Source of the DNA: Dyella subtropica
GTDB taxonomy: Bacteria; Pseudomonadota; Gammaproteobacteria; Xanthomonadales; Rhodanobacteraceae
DNA length: 64,000 bases
Reading direction: 5' to 3'
NCBI RefSeq assembly: GCF_026283965.1
Contig: NZ_JAPDPD010000001.1
Span: 372,001 to 436,000, forward strand
How positions within the stretch are numbered: the first letter of the stretch is position 1; each line of letters begins with the position of its first letter. The position numbers were made by a program, and so were the translations under genes. The notes under the pieces were generated by a model. The model was given only the letters and a program-made list of their open reading frames with translations, was not told the origin of the DNA and searched no databases. Of this stretch, positions 1-10,876 are shown piece after piece.

Positions 1-500
1 TGTTGCTTGTTGCTGACGCGCCATGGCGCTTGCCGCAGACCATCCGCAGCCGCTGCCAGCGCATCGAGTTCCAGCTGCCGTCGCGCGACGAAGCCCTGGC
101 CTGGCTGCAGGCCGAGGGTGTGAAAGATGCCGCCATGGCGCTCGAAGCAGCGGGCGGTAATCCCGGCATGGCGAAAGCCTGGTCGGAAGAGGGCGCGCTC
201 ACCCGCCGCCAGGAAGTGCGCAAAGATCTTGCCGCATTGGCTGCGGGTCGCGGTGAGGCCATGGACGTGGTGCGTCGCTGGTTGGACAACGAGCCGGAAC
301 AGCGGCTGTGGTTCGCTGCCCAGGCGGCGGCCGATGAGGCGCGAGCGCAGGCAGGTGCCGCCGGTGGGCCGTTGTCCAGCACGCTTGACGCCGAAGCGCT
401 CGGCGATTGGTACATCGCTGCCAATCGGGCGCGCGATGCCTTGCGTGGCCCGCTGCGCGGCGATTTGCTGCTGCTTGAGCTGCTTGCGCGCTGGCGTTGA
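1..500 (+). CDS. holB: DNA polymerase III delta' subunit, C-terminal part
   Basis: This is the 3' end of a gene entering from the left edge. The frame is open to base 1, so no start is claimed. The visible 165 residues begin inside the AAA+ clamp-loader region: the segment LPQTIRSRCQRIEF is the sensor-type motif of the delta' / DnaX family. A helical C-terminal domain rich in Ala and Arg follows. In the family, delta' is part of the clamp loader that opens the beta clamp at replication forks. In Xanthomonads holB is commonly followed by pilZ, as it is here with one gene in between. The identification rests on motif and synteny. Confidence 0.85.
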   Translation, partial: LLVADAPWRLPQTIRSRCQRIEFQLPSRDEALAWLQAEGVKDAAMALEAAGGNPGMAKAWSEEGALTRRQEVRKDLAALAAGRGEAMDVVRRWLDNEPEQRLWFAAQAAADEARAQAGAAGGPLSSTLDAEALGDWYIAANRARDALRGPLRGDLLLLELLARWR

Positions 501-510
501 GAGGAATGGC

Positions 511-1431
511 ATGCCGATGAAGCTGGACGCGCAGACTCGTCTGCTGGTCATCGCGCCCCATCCGGATGACGAGTCCATCGCCACGGGCGAGCTGATCCAG
601 CATGTTCATCTGGCTGGCGGCACGGTGGACATCCTGCTGCTCACCGATGGCGACAACAACCCCTGGCCGCAGCGCTGGCTGGAGCGGCGCCCGTACATCG
701 GACCGGCCGAGCGCGAACGCTGGGGCCGCCGCCGCCGTGGCGAAGTAGGGCAGGCGCTTCGTCAGCTCGGCCTGCCGCCGGAAGTGCTGCATGCCTTGGG
801 CCTGCCGGACATGGGGGTGACAGCCCGCCTGCGCGACGATCTGTCGGGCTTATTGCGGCTATGGCTTGCCCGGCTGGAAGCATGTCGCCCCACGGTCATT
901 GCGTTTCCGGCCTTGGCCGACCGCCATCCTGATCACAGCGCGGCGCACGTGCTGACGCGGCTGGCGGTGGCGCAGTGGCCGGGTGGCGCGCCGCAGCTGC
1001 TCAGCTATCTCGTCCATGGATACGCGGAGGAGCATGGAGGGCTGCTTGCCATTCCATCCTCCGAGCATGTCCACACGAACAAGCTGTCCGCCTTGCGCGA
1101 GCACCGCAGCCAGATGGCTCTCAGCGGCAAGCGTATGCACAGGCTCGCTGATCGGGCGGAACACTATCGGCAGCTGAGCGGCGTGGAGCAGGGGTGTAGC
1201 CTGCCTTGGCAGCCCGCCCCGGTCCTGCGGCCATGGCTGAAGCTGACTTTGGTGGATAGCCATGGTGTGTGTAGCTGGTCCTGGCAGGACGCGCCGCTCG
1301 AGCGGGACGAAGCCGGTCGGTTCAGGCTGTGCCTTCCATCGACAGAGCACGTCGGGCCGCGGTTCGTGAAGCTGCATATGGATCTGCCGTCGCCCTGGAT
1401 CTTCGATCGCTGGGGTTGGTGCGAGCTTTGA
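511..1431 (+). CDS. PIG-L/LmbE-family deacetylase
   Basis: The product is a 306-residue protein of the PIG-L (LmbE-like) zinc-dependent N-acetyl-sugar deacetylase fold. The N-terminal sequence APHPDDES (His17, Asp20) is the signature metal site. A second site, HPDHSAAH, lies near residues 138-145 and should supply the third ligand. The start ATG at 511 follows GAGAGGA and lies 10 nt after holB; the open frame runs upstream through holB but has no family support there. Family members deacetylate GlcNAc-type or mycothiol/bacillithiol precursors; the substrate here is unknown. Its position between holB and pilZ suggests co-transcription with holB. Confidence 0.8.
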   Translation: MPMKLDAQTRLLVIAPHPDDESIATGELIQHVHLAGGTVDILLLTDGDNNPWPQRWLERRPYIGPAERERWGRRRRGEVGQALRQLGLPPEVLHALGLPDMGVTARLRDDLSGLLRLWLARLEACRPTVIAFPALADRHPDHSAAHVLTRLAVAQWPGGAPQLLSYLVHGYAEEHGGLLAIPSSEHVHTNKLSALREHRSQMALSGKRMHRLADRAEHYRQLSGVEQGCSLPWQPAPVLRPWLKLTLVDSHGVCSWSWQDAPLERDEAGRFRLCLPSTEHVGPRFVKLHMDLPSPWIFDRWGWCEL

Positions 1432-1489
1432 ACAGGCTCTAAGCATCGCGGGTGCCTGTGAAGCAGCTCCCAGACATGGCGCTTTTTGC

Positions 1490-1519
1490 TTTACGCCCGG
1501 CGCCGCGGCTCGCTACGAT
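1490..1519 (+). promoter_or_regulatory. candidate sigma70 promoter for pilZ
   Basis: TTTACG at 1490-1495 and TACGAT at 1514-1519 are separated by 18 nt, about 50 nt before the pilZ ATG. Both boxes are moderate matches, so this is an inference. Confidence 0.35.
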
Positions 1520-1566
1520 GCGGCACATCGGACCGTTTCCGTCCCACGGTCTGCGGGGGAGTAGGC

Positions 1567-1923
1567 ATGAGTCCGGTCGTTGCAGCCCGTCAGGGCATCA
1601 TTTCTTTGAAGATCAAGGACACGGCCGCGCTCTATAACGCGTACATGCCGTTTCTCAAGCACGGTGGCCTGTTTGCCCCCACCGCTCAGAGCTACTCGCT
1701 CGGCGACGAAGTGGTATTGCTGGTGAATCTGGCCGACGAGGGCGAGCGCCTGTCGGTCGCCGGCAAGGTGGTCTGGGTGACCCCGGTGGGCGCTCAGGGC
1801 AACCGCACGGCCGGAATCGGGGTGCAGTTCAATGATTCCTCCGATGGCGAGGTCGCAAGAGCCCGCATCGAGAACATCCTGGTCGGCATGAGCGGCTCGG
1901 AACGCCCGACTCACACCATGTAA
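1567..1923 (+). CDS. pilZ: type IV pilus PilZ-domain protein
   Basis: This single-domain PilZ protein has 118 residues, the usual length of Xanthomonas PilZ encoded beside holB. The N-terminal stretch lacks the RxxxR arginines that bind c-di-GMP in canonical PilZ domains. In the Xanthomonas/Pseudomonas family this non-binding type works through the PilB ATPase and FimX to support pilus assembly. The ATG at 1567 is preceded by GGGGGAG and matches the family start; the frame extends further upstream without similarity. The beta-barrel core (VAGKVVWVTPVG and GIGVQF) is visible in the second half. Confidence 0.88.
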   Translation: MSPVVAARQGIISLKIKDTAALYNAYMPFLKHGGLFAPTAQSYSLGDEVVLLVNLADEGERLSVAGKVVWVTPVGAQGNRTAGIGVQFNDSSDGEVARARIENILVGMSGSERPTHTM

Positions 1924-1945
1924 CGCCAGGCCGCGTTGACATCGG

Positions 1946-1975
1946 CTTACCATGCCTTGCGAGACAAGGCGTAAG
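1946..1975. terminator. hairpin downstream of pilZ
   Basis: CTTAC and GTAAG enclose a GCCTTG/CAAGGC stem with loop CGAGA and a 3-nt bulge. There is no T-run, so it may be a mRNA 3' end structure rather than an intrinsic terminator. Confidence 0.35.
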
Positions 1976-2022
1976 GCGATTGCAACATCGGTACCAAACC
2001 GCAGCGAAATAGCGCTCAAGGC

Positions 2023-2050
2023 TTGTTGTTGTTAAGCGCACTGATACAAT
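2023..2050 (+). promoter_or_regulatory. nuo operon promoter
   Basis: TTGTTG at 2023-2028 and TACAAT at 2045-2050 are 16 nt apart. This would give a leader of roughly 160 nt before the chosen nuoA start. Nearly the same pair of boxes precedes rpsO at 23807. The 294-nt gap between pilZ and nuoA holds this promoter, the hairpin at 1946-1975 and no convincing gene. Confidence 0.6.
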
Positions 2051-2217
2051 GTCCTGATTCCCGAATTTGATCGTGGAAAGTCGGACGCTCGTGGCTTCAA
2101 TCGCGTGCGATCGTGGCTGGATAGCCCATGGCCTTTGCGGGCCTCCGATCCCAGTTGCCGGACCGTTTCCCCCGACGGTCACTGATGCGCCTCGATGGCG
2201 CGGAGGTACGTTACATC

Positions 2218-2574
2218 GTGCTTGCCGAATACTGGCCCATCCTGCTGTTTATCGGCGTTGCGACCGGTCTAGGTCTGGTTCTGCTGGCCATCGGCCTGCT
2301 CGCCGGTCCGCGCCGTCCCGACTCTGAAAAGCTTGCGCCCTACGAGTGCGGCTTCGAGGCCTTCGAGGACGCGCGCATGCGTTTCGACGTGCGCTACTAC
2401 CTGCTGGCGATCCTCTTCATCATCTTCGATCTTGAAATCGCCTTCCTGTTCCCGTGGGCGGTGGTGTTCGACAAGATCGGCATCATCGCGTTGATCGAGA
2501 TGGCGCTGTTCCTGCTGCTCTTGGTGGTCGGCTTTGCTTACGTGTGGAAGAAGGGAGCGCTGGAATGGGAGTGA
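2218..2574 (+). CDS. nuoA: NADH-quinone oxidoreductase subunit A
   Basis: NuoA is a small membrane subunit of respiratory complex I. From the GTG at 2218 the protein has 118 residues, the family length, with three hydrophobic helices. The conserved loop [20 protein letters not shown] lies between the first two helices. I chose this GTG because GGAGG lies 11 nt upstream and family similarity begins at [10 protein letters not shown]. In-frame ATGs at 2128 and 2185 would add an unsupported N-terminus. The gene opens the nuoA-N operon. Confidence 0.93.
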   Translation: MLAEYWPILLFIGVATGLGLVLLAIGLLAGPRRPDSEKLAPYECGFEAFEDARMRFDVRYYLLAILFIIFDLEIAFLFPWAVVFDKIGIIALIEMALFLLLLVVGFAYVWKKGALEWE

Positions 2575-3122
2575 TCTCCTCCATTGATCGGGTGATGCAT
2601 AACCCGCAGCCGTTGAATCTGGTGGACGACATCCTGCGTCCGTCCGGCGACAACCCCGTTATCCAGCGCGGCTTTGCCACCACCAGCGTCGATGCGCTGA
2701 TGAACTGGGCGCGCACCGGCTCGATGTGGCCGATGACCTTCGGTCTGGCATGCTGCGCGGTCGAGATGATGCACGCCGGCGCCGCGCGCCTGGACCTGGA
2801 CCGCTACGGCGTGATCTTCCGTCCGAGCCCGCGCCAGTCCGACGTGATGATCGTGGCCGGCACCCTGGTCAACAAAATGGCCCCGGCGCTGCGTAAGGTC
2901 TACGACCAGATGCCCGACCCCAAATGGGTGATTTCCATGGGCAGCTGTGCCAACGGTGGTGGCTATTACCACTACTCCTATTCCGTGGTGCGCGGCTGCG
3001 ACCGCATCGTGCCGGTGGACATCTACGTGCCGGGCTGTCCGCCCACGGCCGAAGCGCTGATCCACGGCATCCTGCAGTTGCAGAAGAAAATCCGCCGCAC
3101 CAGCACCATCGCGCGTTCCTGA
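2565..3122 (+). CDS. nuoB: NADH-quinone oxidoreductase subunit B
   Basis: NuoB carries the terminal 4Fe-4S cluster N2 that hands electrons to quinone. The four ligands are visible: Cys63 and Cys64 in the ACCAVEM motif, Cys128 in MGSCANGG and Cys158 in PGCPP. The 185-residue product starts at ATG 2565, which overlaps the end of nuoA by 10 nt and suggests translational coupling. It belongs to the peripheral arm of complex I together with NuoC, NuoD and NuoI. Confidence 0.97.
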   Translation: MGVISSIDRVMHNPQPLNLVDDILRPSGDNPVIQRGFATTSVDALMNWARTGSMWPMTFGLACCAVEMMHAGAARLDLDRYGVIFRPSPRQSDVMIVAGTLVNKMAPALRKVYDQMPDPKWVISMGSCANGGGYYHYSYSVVRGCDRIVPVDIYVPGCPPTAEALIHGILQLQKKIRRTSTIARS

Positions 3123-3131
3123 GGCGCAGCC

Positions 3132-3860
3132 ATGAGCGATACGCAAATGAACTCGCTGGCCGAGCGCCTGATCGCGCGATTCGGCGATACGCTGAAAATC
3201 ACCACCATCCGGAACGAAGTCACCGCCGAGGTGGCTGCGACCGATTTGATCGCGGTAGCGACGGCGCTGCGCGACGAATCGGCTTTCCGTTTCGGCGAGC
3301 TGATCGATCTCTGTGGCATCGATTACCTCGGTTATGGCCAGACCGAATGGGATACCGAAACCGTCTCCAGTACCGGCTTCTCGCGCGGTGTGGAAGGCGA
3401 GGCGATGGGGCGCTTCAATTGGGCCGATCGCCCACGTAACGTCCATCAGCCGCGCCGCTTCGCAGCCGTTATTCATCTGCTGTCGATCGAGAACAACCAT
3501 CGCCTGCGCTTGCGCATCTTCTGCGAAGACGACTCACTGCCGGTGGTGCCGTCGGTGACCGGTATCTGGGCGGGCTCCAACTGGTTCGAGCGCGAGGCGT
3601 TCGACCTGTTCGGCATCCTTTTCGAAGGCCACCCGGACCTGCGCCGCATCCTGACCGACTACGGTTTCGTCGGGCACCCGTTCCGCAAGGACTTCCCGCT
3701 GATCGGCAACGTCGAAGTGCGTTACGACCCCGAGCAGAAGCGCGTGGTCTACGAACCCGTGTCGATCGAGCCGCGCGTGCTGGTGCCGCGCGTGATCCGT
3801 GACGACGCCGACCTGGTGCAGGCCAAGGCCGAAGCCGCCGACAACTGGCGGGAGAATTGA
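3132..3860 (+). CDS. nuoC: NADH-quinone oxidoreductase subunit C
   Basis: This 242-residue protein is the 30-kDa subunit of complex I, part of the Q module. The family signature ending in [10 protein letters not shown] is seen near residues 180-190, preceded by [20 protein letters not shown]. It is encoded separately from nuoD; Enterobacteria have a NuoCD fusion. The ATG at 3132 lies 9 nt after nuoB, and the stop meets the nuoD start region. Confidence 0.97.
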   Translation: MSDTQMNSLAERLIARFGDTLKITTIRNEVTAEVAATDLIAVATALRDESAFRFGELIDLCGIDYLGYGQTEWDTETVSSTGFSRGVEGEAMGRFNWADRPRNVHQPRRFAAVIHLLSIENNHRLRLRIFCEDDSLPVVPSVTGIWAGSNWFEREAFDLFGILFEGHPDLRRILTDYGFVGHPFRKDFPLIGNVEVRYDPEQKRVVYEPVSIEPRVLVPRVIRDDADLVQAKAEAADNWREN

Positions 3861-3862
3861 GC

Positions 3863-5116
3863 ATGCAGGAAATCCGCAACTACACGATGAACTTCGGCCC
3901 ACAGCATCCGGCCGCGCACGGTGTGCTGCGCCTGGTGATGGAGATGGACGGCGAGACCATCGTTCGTGTCGATCCGCACGTCGGGCTGCTCCATCGCGGC
4001 ACCGAGAAGCTGGCCGAGTCCAAGCCGTTCAACCAGTCCATCGGTTACATGGATCGCCTCGATTACGTGTCGATGATGTGCAACGAGCACGCCTACGTGC
4101 GCGCCATCGAAACCCTGATGGGTATCGAGGCGCCGGAGCGTGCGCAGTACATCCGCACCATGTTCGACGAAATCACCCGCATCCTGAATCACTTGATGTG
4201 GATCGGCTCGAACGCGCTCGATCTTGGCGCAATGGCGGTGTTCCTCTACGCCTTCCGCGAACGCGAAGAGCTGATGGACGTCTACGAGGCGGTGTCGGGC
4301 GCGCGCATGCACGCGACCTACTACCGTCCGGGCGGTGTCTACCGCGACCTGCCGGGCAAGATGTCCCAGTACCGCGAGTCGCCGTGGCACAAGGGCAAGG
4401 ACCTCAAGCGCCTCAATAGCTGGCGCGAGGGTTCCATGCTCGACTACCTCGATGCCTTCACCGCCGACTTTCCGTCGAAGGTGGACGAGTACGAGGAACT
4501 GCTCACCAACAACCGCATCTGGAAGCAGCGCACCGTCGGCATCGGCGTGATCTCGCCGGAGCTGGCCCAGCAGTGGGGCATGACCGGTGCAATGATTCGT
4601 GGCTCGGGCGTGGCTTGGGATCTGCGTAAGAAGCAGCCGTACGCCAAGTACGCCGATGTGGATTTCGACATCCCGGTCGGCGTCAATGGCGACTGCTACG
4701 ACCGTTACCTGGTGCGCGTCGAAGAGATGCGCCAGTCCAACCGCATCATCCAGCAGTGTGTGAAGTGGCTGCGTGCCCATCCAGGTCCGGTGATGGTGGA
4801 AAACTTCAAGGTCGCGCCGCCCAAGCGCGAGGCCATGAAGGAGGACATGGAAGCGCTCATCCATCACTTCAAACTGTTCACCGAAGGCTACGGCGTGCCG
4901 GCGGGCGAGACCTACTGCGCGGTCGAAGCACCCAAGGGCGAGTTCGGCTGCTACCTCGTCTCCGACGGTGCCAACAAGCCGTTCCGCGTGCATCTGCGCG
5001 CGCCGGGCTTTGCCCATCTGTCGTCGATCGATCCCATCGTGAGCGGCCACATGCTGGCCGACGTGGTGGCGATGATCGGCACCTATGACCTCGTGTTCGG
5101 CGAAGTCGATCGCTGA
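3863..5116 (+). CDS. nuoD: NADH-quinone oxidoreductase subunit D
   Basis: NuoD is the 49-kDa subunit that shapes the quinone-binding pocket with NuoB. The protein of 417 residues begins [20 protein letters not shown], the family N-terminus with the HPAAHG loop that contacts quinone. A TTG six nt upstream is also in frame, but ATG 3863 has better spacing from GGGAG (3850-3854) and fits the family start. It lies 2 nt after nuoC. Confidence 0.97.
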   Translation: MQEIRNYTMNFGPQHPAAHGVLRLVMEMDGETIVRVDPHVGLLHRGTEKLAESKPFNQSIGYMDRLDYVSMMCNEHAYVRAIETLMGIEAPERAQYIRTMFDEITRILNHLMWIGSNALDLGAMAVFLYAFREREELMDVYEAVSGARMHATYYRPGGVYRDLPGKMSQYRESPWHKGKDLKRLNSWREGSMLDYLDAFTADFPSKVDEYEELLTNNRIWKQRTVGIGVISPELAQQWGMTGAMIRGSGVAWDLRKKQPYAKYADVDFDIPVGVNGDCYDRYLVRVEEMRQSNRIIQQCVKWLRAHPGPVMVENFKVAPPKREAMKEDMEALIHHFKLFTEGYGVPAGETYCAVEAPKGEFGCYLVSDGANKPFRVHLRAPGFAHLSSIDPIVSGHMLADVVAMIGTYDLVFGEVDR

Positions 5117-5135
5117 GCCCGGAGGATAAGAACTC

Positions 5136-5663
5136 ATGAAAGCCACCGGAAATTACGAGCAGGTCAAGAACGTCGACCCGCTTGCCGTACTCACCGAGCA
5201 CACCCGCCATCACATCGATGAGTGGGTGGCGAAGTTTCCGCCGGATCGCAAGCGTTCGGCGCTGATCCAGGCGTTGTTCGCCGCGCAGGAGCAGAATCAG
5301 GGCTTCCTCACCGACGAGCTGATCACCGCCGTCGCGAAGTATCTCGACCTGCCGGCCGTGTGGGCCTACGAGGTCGCCAGCTTCTATTCGATGCTGGAGA
5401 CCAAGCCGGTCGGCCGCAACAACGTGGCGATCTGCACCAATATCTCGTGCTGGCTCAACGGCGCCGAGGAACTGGTGACGCATTGCGAGAAGAAGCTCGG
5501 CATCAAGCTCGGCGAAAGTACGCCGGATGGCCGCGTCTATCTGAAGCGCGAAGAAGAATGCATCGCCGCCTGCGCCTGCGCGCCGGCGATGACGGTCAAT
5601 GGGCATTACCACGAGCGTCTGTCGATCGAAAAGATCGATGAGATTCTCGACGGTCTGAAGTGA
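5136..5663 (+). CDS. nuoE: NADH-quinone oxidoreductase subunit E
   Basis: NuoE is the 24-kDa thioredoxin-fold subunit of the NADH-oxidising module with 2Fe-2S cluster N1a. The ligands are Cys100, Cys105, Cys142 and Cys146, with spacing close to E. coli NuoE. GGAGG precedes ATG 5136 at good distance. The product has 175 residues. It works with NuoF and NuoG at the cytoplasmic tip of complex I. Confidence 0.96.
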   Translation: MKATGNYEQVKNVDPLAVLTEHTRHHIDEWVAKFPPDRKRSALIQALFAAQEQNQGFLTDELITAVAKYLDLPAVWAYEVASFYSMLETKPVGRNNVAICTNISCWLNGAEELVTHCEKKLGIKLGESTPDGRVYLKREEECIAACACAPAMTVNGHYHERLSIEKIDEILDGLK

Positions 5664-5672
5664 GGCTGGGCA

Positions 5673-6983
5673 ATGGCATTCGGACCCGCACCTAAAGAAC
5701 ACCAAGTCGTCTACACCACGCTGCATTTTGACAAGCCGTGGGCGATGGACAGCTATACGCAGATGGGTGGCTATGAAGCGTGGAAGAAGATCCTCGCCGA
5801 GAAGCCCGACCCGAACGCGCTGATCGAAGAGATCAAGAAGAGCAATCTACGCGGCCGTGGCGGCGCCGGCTTCCCCACCGGCTTGAAGTGGTCCTTCATG
5901 CCCAAGGGCACCATGCAGAAATACATCCTCTGCAACTCCGACGAGTCGGAGCCGGGCACCTGCAAGGACCGCGACATCCTGCGCTTCAACCCGCACTCGG
6001 TGATCGAGGGCATGGCTATCGCCTGCTATTGCACCGGTTCCACTGCGGCTTACAACTACCTGCGTGGCGAGTTCCATCACGAGCCCTACGAACATTTCGA
6101 AGAGGCGCTGAAGGAAGCCTACGCGGCCGGTCTGCTGGGTAAGAACATCCAGGGCACCGGCCTCGACATCGACATCTATGGCGCGCTCGGCGCTGGCGCC
6201 TATATCTGCGGCGAAGAAACCGCGCTGATGGAGTCGCTGGAAGGCAAAAAGGGCCAGCCACGCTTCAAGCCGCCGTTCCCGGCCAACTTCGGTCTGTACG
6301 GCAAGCCGTCGACGATCAACAACACCGAAACCTACGCCTCGGTGCCGGCTATCCTGCGCAAGGGTGCGGACTGGTTCCTCGCGCAGAGCAAGACCAAGAA
6401 CGGCGGCCCGAAGATCTTCTCGGTCTCCGGCTGCGTGCAGAAGGGTGGCAACTTCGAAGTGCCGCTGGGCACCACCTTCGACGAGCTGTTGGAAATGGCC
6501 GGCGGTCTGCGTCCGGGCCGCACCCTGAAGGGTGCGGTTCCCGGTGGTGTGTCCATGCCGGTGCTGCGCGCCGAGCAGCTCAAGGGGCTGCCGATGGACT
6601 ACGACACCCTGCGCGACCTCAAGACCGGTCTCGGCTCGGGCGCCATCGTGGTGCTGGACGACACCGTCTGCACGGTGCGCTTCACCCGCCGCATCTCGCA
6701 GTTCTTCCATAAAGAGTCTTGCGGCCAGTGCACGCCGTGCCGCGAAGGCACCGGCTGGATGCACCGCGTGCTGGATCGCATCGTGGACGGGCAGGGCACG
6801 ATGGACGACCTGCATCGCCTGAAGGCGATTGCCGGCCAGATCGAAGGCCACACCATCTGCGCGTTCGGTGAAGCCGCTGCCTGGCCGGTGCAGGGTTTCC
6901 TGCGCCAGTTCTGGGATGAATTCGAGTACTACATCGTCAATGGCCGCTCCATTGTCGACGACAAGCTTGGAGCCGCCGCATGA
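5673..6983 (+). CDS. nuoF: NADH-quinone oxidoreductase subunit F
   Basis: NuoF binds NADH and FMN and holds cluster N3. The glycine-rich FMN/NADH segment [14 protein letters not shown] lies near residue 60. The 4Fe-4S ligands are Cys350, Cys353 and Cys356 in [11 protein letters not shown], plus Cys396. The 436-residue length is normal. The start overlaps nothing and the stop overlaps nuoG by 4 nt (ATGA), so the two are probably coupled. Confidence 0.97.
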   Translation: MAFGPAPKEHQVVYTTLHFDKPWAMDSYTQMGGYEAWKKILAEKPDPNALIEEIKKSNLRGRGGAGFPTGLKWSFMPKGTMQKYILCNSDESEPGTCKDRDILRFNPHSVIEGMAIACYCTGSTAAYNYLRGEFHHEPYEHFEEALKEAYAAGLLGKNIQGTGLDIDIYGALGAGAYICGEETALMESLEGKKGQPRFKPPFPANFGLYGKPSTINNTETYASVPAILRKGADWFLAQSKTKNGGPKIFSVSGCVQKGGNFEVPLGTTFDELLEMAGGLRPGRTLKGAVPGGVSMPVLRAEQLKGLPMDYDTLRDLKTGLGSGAIVVLDDTVCTVRFTRRISQFFHKESCGQCTPCREGTGWMHRVLDRIVDGQGTMDDLHRLKAIAGQIEGHTICAFGEAAAWPVQGFLRQFWDEFEYYIVNGRSIVDDKLGAAA

Positions 6984-9307
6984 GTGCGCAGCCCGTTGCC
7001 AACACCGCCCCCGATCTGCTGAATATTGAGATCGACGGCAAGCCCACGCAGATTCGCAAGGGCGCGATGATCATCGAAGCGGCGGACGCCATTGGCGTGA
7101 CCATTCCGCGCTTCTGCTATCACCGCAAGCTACCCATCGCCGCCAACTGCCGCATGTGCCTGGTGGAAGTGGAAATGGGCGGCAAGCCCATGCCCAAGCC
7201 GCAACCGGCGTGCGCCACTCCGGTGGCCGAGGGCATGAAGGTGCAGACCCGTACGGGCACCGCGCTGAAGTACCAGCGCGATGTGATGGAGTTCCTGCTG
7301 ATCAACCATCCGCTCGACTGCCCGATCTGCGATCAGGGCGGCGAGTGCGAGCTGCAGGACGTGGCCCTCGGCTACGGCCGCAGCGTGTCGCGCTACACCG
7401 AACGCAAGCGCACCATCACCGACGAGAACCTCGGCCCGCTGGTCGCCACCGAGATGACCCGCTGCATCCAGTGCACGCGTTGCGTGCGCTTCACCAGCGA
7501 GATCGCCGGCACCTACGAACTGGGCGGCATGAGCCGCGGCGACAACCTGCAGATCGGTACCTACATCGGCAAGACCATCGAGACGGAATTGTCGGGCAAC
7601 ATCATCGACGTCTGCCCGGTAGGTGCGCTGACCAACAAGCCGTTCCAGTTCCAGGCGCGCGCCTGGGAGCTGGTCGCCAAGCCGTCCATCGGTTACCACG
7701 ATGCTCTCGGTTCCAACCTGTGGTTGCACACCCGCCGTGGCGAGGTGCTGCGCACGGTGCCGCGCGACAACGAATCGATCAACGAGTGCTGGTTGTCCGA
7801 CCGCGATCGCTACAGCCACCAGGGCCTGTACGCTGCCGATCGCGTCAGCGCGCCGCAGGTGAAGCGCAACGGTCATTGGCAAACCACCACCTGGGAGGAC
7901 GCGCTCGCCGTGGCCGGCGAAGCCTTGACCAAGGCGCCGGGCAGTGAGCTGGGTGTGCTGGTACATCCCGCCACGTCGAACGAGGAAGGCGATCTGCTGG
8001 TGCGTCTGGCCCGTGGCTTGGGCAGTGCGCACATCGATCACCGCGTTCGCCAACTCGACTTCGCCGACAACGCGACCGCTCAGGCTTTTGGCCTGCCGGT
8101 GGCCGAGCTGGACAAGGTGAAGGCGGCGCTGCTGGTCGGTTCCGATCTGCGCCATGAGCTGCCGCTCTTGAATCATCGCGTGCATCAGGCCGTGAAGAAG
8201 GGCGCCAAGGTCTACGCCGTGAATCCGGCACGCTTCGACTTCAACTACGCGCTGGCTGGCGAAGAGATCGTGGCGCCGCAGGCGATGGTCGATGCGCTAC
8301 TCGCGCTCGCCAAGGCTGCTGTTGAAGCGGGTGCCACAGCGCCCGCTGCGCTGGCTGCTGCCATCAGTGCAGCACCGACGGATGCCGGCGACCACGATGC
8401 CATCGCTGCACTAAAGAGCGGCAAGGCGGCCGTCATCGTCGGCGAAGCCGCGGTGACGCATCCGCAGGCCTCCTGGCTGCGCGCCATCGCTCGTTTCATC
8501 GCCGATGCGACGGGCGCCGGTTACAACGAACTGCCCGTCGGCGCGAATGCGCTCGGCCTGGCCCGCGTTGGTGTGCTGCCGAGCCATGGTGGCCTCGATG
8601 CGCAGGCCATGCTGGCGCAGCCACGCAAGGGCTATCTGCTTTACGGCGTGGAGCTTCCGCACGATGTCGCCGACGGCGCTGCCGCCATCAAGGCGCTGCA
8701 CGCCGCTGAAAGCGTGGTTGCCTTCACCGCCTATGCCAGCCCCGCGCTGCGCGAAGTAGCCCATGTGATCCTGCCGATCGCATTGCTGCCGGAAATCGAA
8801 GCGACCCTGGTCAACGTGGACGGTCTGGCGCAGAGCGTCGTTGCCGGCGCCAAGGCACCGGGCGAAGCCCGTCCGGGCTGGAAGGTGCTGCGTGCCTTGG
8901 GTGGTGCGCTGAAGCTGGCCGGCTTCGACTTCGACGACCTTGGCGGTCTGCGCGATGGCATCGTTGATCGCGCCGTCGCGCCGCGTACCGATCTGGCCGA
9001 GCGCGGCGCTGTGCCGGGTCTCAGCCGCCTGGCCACCTGGCCGATCTATCGCACCGACGCCGTACTGCGCCGCGCATCCGCGCTGAATGCGCATCCGCTG
9101 AACCGCGCGCCGGCCGTGCGCCTGAATGCCGCCGAGGCCCAGCGCCAAGGTCTGGCCGAAGGTGCCTCGGTGCGTGTCGGCCATGTCTCGCTACCGCTGG
9201 TTGTCGATGCATCGGTGCCGGATGGTTCCGTCTGGATCGAGGCTGCGCACGATCTCACCGCCACGCTGCCGCCTTATGGCGCGGCCATCACCCTGAGCAA
9301 GGCGTAA
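6980..9307 (+). CDS. nuoG: NADH-quinone oxidoreductase subunit G
   Basis: NuoG is the large Fe-S subunit of the NADH module. The N-terminal ferredoxin-like domain (about residues 10-95) includes [11 protein letters not shown]. Next come the His/Cys 4Fe-4S domain with [14 protein letters not shown] and a second cluster domain with [10 protein letters not shown]. The remaining 500 residues form a molybdopterin-oxidoreductase-like domain that no longer binds cofactor in this family. The C-terminal half is Ala-rich and less conserved. The 775-residue length is typical of Xanthomonads. Confidence 0.96.
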   Translation: MSAQPVANTAPDLLNIEIDGKPTQIRKGAMIIEAADAIGVTIPRFCYHRKLPIAANCRMCLVEVEMGGKPMPKPQPACATPVAEGMKVQTRTGTALKYQRDVMEFLLINHPLDCPICDQGGECELQDVALGYGRSVSRYTERKRTITDENLGPLVATEMTRCIQCTRCVRFTSEIAGTYELGGMSRGDNLQIGTYIGKTIETELSGNIIDVCPVGALTNKPFQFQARAWELVAKPSIGYHDALGSNLWLHTRRGEVLRTVPRDNESINECWLSDRDRYSHQGLYAADRVSAPQVKRNGHWQTTTWEDALAVAGEALTKAPGSELGVLVHPATSNEEGDLLVRLARGLGSAHIDHRVRQLDFADNATAQAFGLPVAELDKVKAALLVGSDLRHELPLLNHRVHQAVKKGAKVYAVNPARFDFNYALAGEEIVAPQAMVDALLALAKAAVEAGATAPAALAAAISAAPTDAGDHDAIAALKSGKAAVIVGEAAVTHPQASWLRAIARFIADATGAGYNELPVGANALGLARVGVLPSHGGLDAQAMLAQPRKGYLLYGVELPHDVADGAAAIKALHAAESVVAFTAYASPALREVAHVILPIALLPEIEATLVNVDGLAQSVVAGAKAPGEARPGWKVLRALGGALKLAGFDFDDLGGLRDGIVDRAVAPRTDLAERGAVPGLSRLATWPIYRTDAVLRRASALNAHPLNRAPAVRLNAAEAQRQGLAEGASVRVGHVSLPLVVDASVPDGSVWIEAAHDLTATLPPYGAAITLSKA

Positions 9308-9311
9308 GCAC

Positions 9312-10364
9312 ATGGGCGAACAGATCTGGACTCAGGTCCTCCTGCCGGTTCTCTATATCGTGGCCATCGTGCTGCCGCTGATCATCGCCGTGGCGATGTT
9401 CGTGTATTGGGAGCGCAAGGTCATCGGCTGGATGCACGTGCGCATGGGACCGAACAAGGTCGGCCCCTTCGGTCTGCTGCAGGCCTTCGCGGACGTGGTC
9501 AAGCTGCTGCTCAAGGAAGTGATCCTTCCGACCAACGCGAACAGAGTGCTGTACTACTTGGCGCCACTGCTGGCGCTGATTCCGGCGATGGCCGCATGGG
9601 CGGTGATCCCGTTCAGCGAGAAGATGGTGCTGTCGAACGCCAATGCCGGCGTGCTGTACCTGCTGGCGATGACCTCGCTCGGCGTCTACGGCATCATCCT
9701 CGCTGGCTGGGCCTCGAATTCGCGCTACGCACTGCTTGGTGCGATGCGCGCGACCGCGCAGGTCATTTCGTACGAATTGGCGATGGGCCTGTGCCTGGTT
9801 TGCGTGCTGGTGCTGGCGGGTAGCCTCAACCTCACCGATATCGTGCATGCGCAGACCGGTCACAAGGGTATCTTCGACTGGTTCATGTGGCCGTTGTTGC
9901 CCGTCTTCGTCATCTACTTCATTTCCGGTGTGGCCGAGACCAACCGCGCGCCGTTCGACGTGGCGGAAGGCGAGTCGGAAATCGTGGCCGGCTTCCATGT
10001 GGAGTATTCCGGTTCGGCGTTCGCGATCTTCTTCCTCGCCGAATACGCCAACATGATCCTGATCAGCTTCCTGGCCTCCGTGCTTTTCTTGGGCGGTTGG
10101 ATGAGTCCGTTGCAGGGCGTGATCACCGCAGACGTGTCGCCATGGGTCAATTGGATCTGGACAGGCGGCTTCATCTGGCTATTCATTAAAGCCTTCATCT
10201 TCGCCTTCATGTTCCTGTGGTTCCGCGCCAGTTTTCCGCGCTACCGCTATGACCAGATCATGCGGCTGGGCTGGAAGGTGTTCATCCCCATCACCATCGT
10301 CTGGGTCCTCGTCGCCGGCTGCATGAAGTACTACGGCTGGGTCACTGTCGGCACGGGAGGCTGA
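9312..10364 (+). CDS. nuoH: NADH-quinone oxidoreductase subunit H
   Basis: This 350-residue, eight-helix membrane subunit connects the peripheral arm to the membrane arm and forms part of the quinone chamber. The family motifs [20 protein letters not shown] and the acidic loop [20 protein letters not shown] are both present. ATG 9312 lies 4 nt after nuoG. Confidence 0.97.
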   Translation: MGEQIWTQVLLPVLYIVAIVLPLIIAVAMFVYWERKVIGWMHVRMGPNKVGPFGLLQAFADVVKLLLKEVILPTNANRVLYYLAPLLALIPAMAAWAVIPFSEKMVLSNANAGVLYLLAMTSLGVYGIILAGWASNSRYALLGAMRATAQVISYELAMGLCLVCVLVLAGSLNLTDIVHAQTGHKGIFDWFMWPLLPVFVIYFISGVAETNRAPFDVAEGESEIVAGFHVEYSGSAFAIFFLAEYANMILISFLASVLFLGGWMSPLQGVITADVSPWVNWIWTGGFIWLFIKAFIFAFMFLWFRASFPRYRYDQIMRLGWKVFIPITIVWVLVAGCMKYYGWVTVGTGG

Positions 10365-10372
10365 AGAAAACC

Positions 10373-10864
10373 ATGTCCCGCATCACCCACTATTTCAAAA
10401 GCCTGCTGCTGATTGAACTGTTCAAGGGCATGGGCCTGACCATGCGTTACATGTTCAAGCCCAAGTACACGATGCGCTACCCGATGGAGCACATCCCCAA
10501 GTCGAACCGCTTCCGCGGCCTGCATGCGTTGCGCCGCTATGCGAACGGCGAGGAACGCTGCATCGCCTGCAAACTGTGCGAGGCGGTGTGCCCGGCGTTG
10601 GCGATCACCATCGACTCCGCGCCGCGCGAGAGCGACGGTCAGCGCCGCACCACGCGTTACGACATCGACTTGTTCAAGTGCATCTTCTGCGGATTCTGCG
10701 AAGAGAGCTGCCCGGTCGACTCGATCGTCGAGACGCATGTGCACGAATACCACTTTGAAAAGCGTGGCGAGAACGTGGTGACCAAGCAGCAGCTGCTCGC
10801 CATCGGCGACCGCTTCGAGCATGAGATCGCCACGGCTCGTGCCCAAGACGCCGCGTATCGCTGA
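10373..10864 (+). CDS. nuoI: NADH-quinone oxidoreductase subunit I
   Basis: NuoI is the TYKY ferredoxin-like subunit with two 4Fe-4S clusters (N6a and N6b). The two binding motifs [12 protein letters not shown] and [12 protein letters not shown] are intact. The 163-residue protein is the usual length. It passes electrons from NuoG to NuoB. Confidence 0.97.
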   Translation: MSRITHYFKSLLLIELFKGMGLTMRYMFKPKYTMRYPMEHIPKSNRFRGLHALRRYANGEERCIACKLCEAVCPALAITIDSAPRESDGQRRTTRYDIDLFKCIFCGFCEESCPVDSIVETHVHEYHFEKRGENVVTKQQLLAIGDRFEHEIATARAQDAAYR

Positions 10865-10876
10865 GGCAGGGACATC

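Noticed and set aside
1425-1450. A third AGGGATGC-type end (CTCTAAGCATCGC) after the PIG-L gene
   Set aside because: Only part of the end motif matches and no opposite arm is found.
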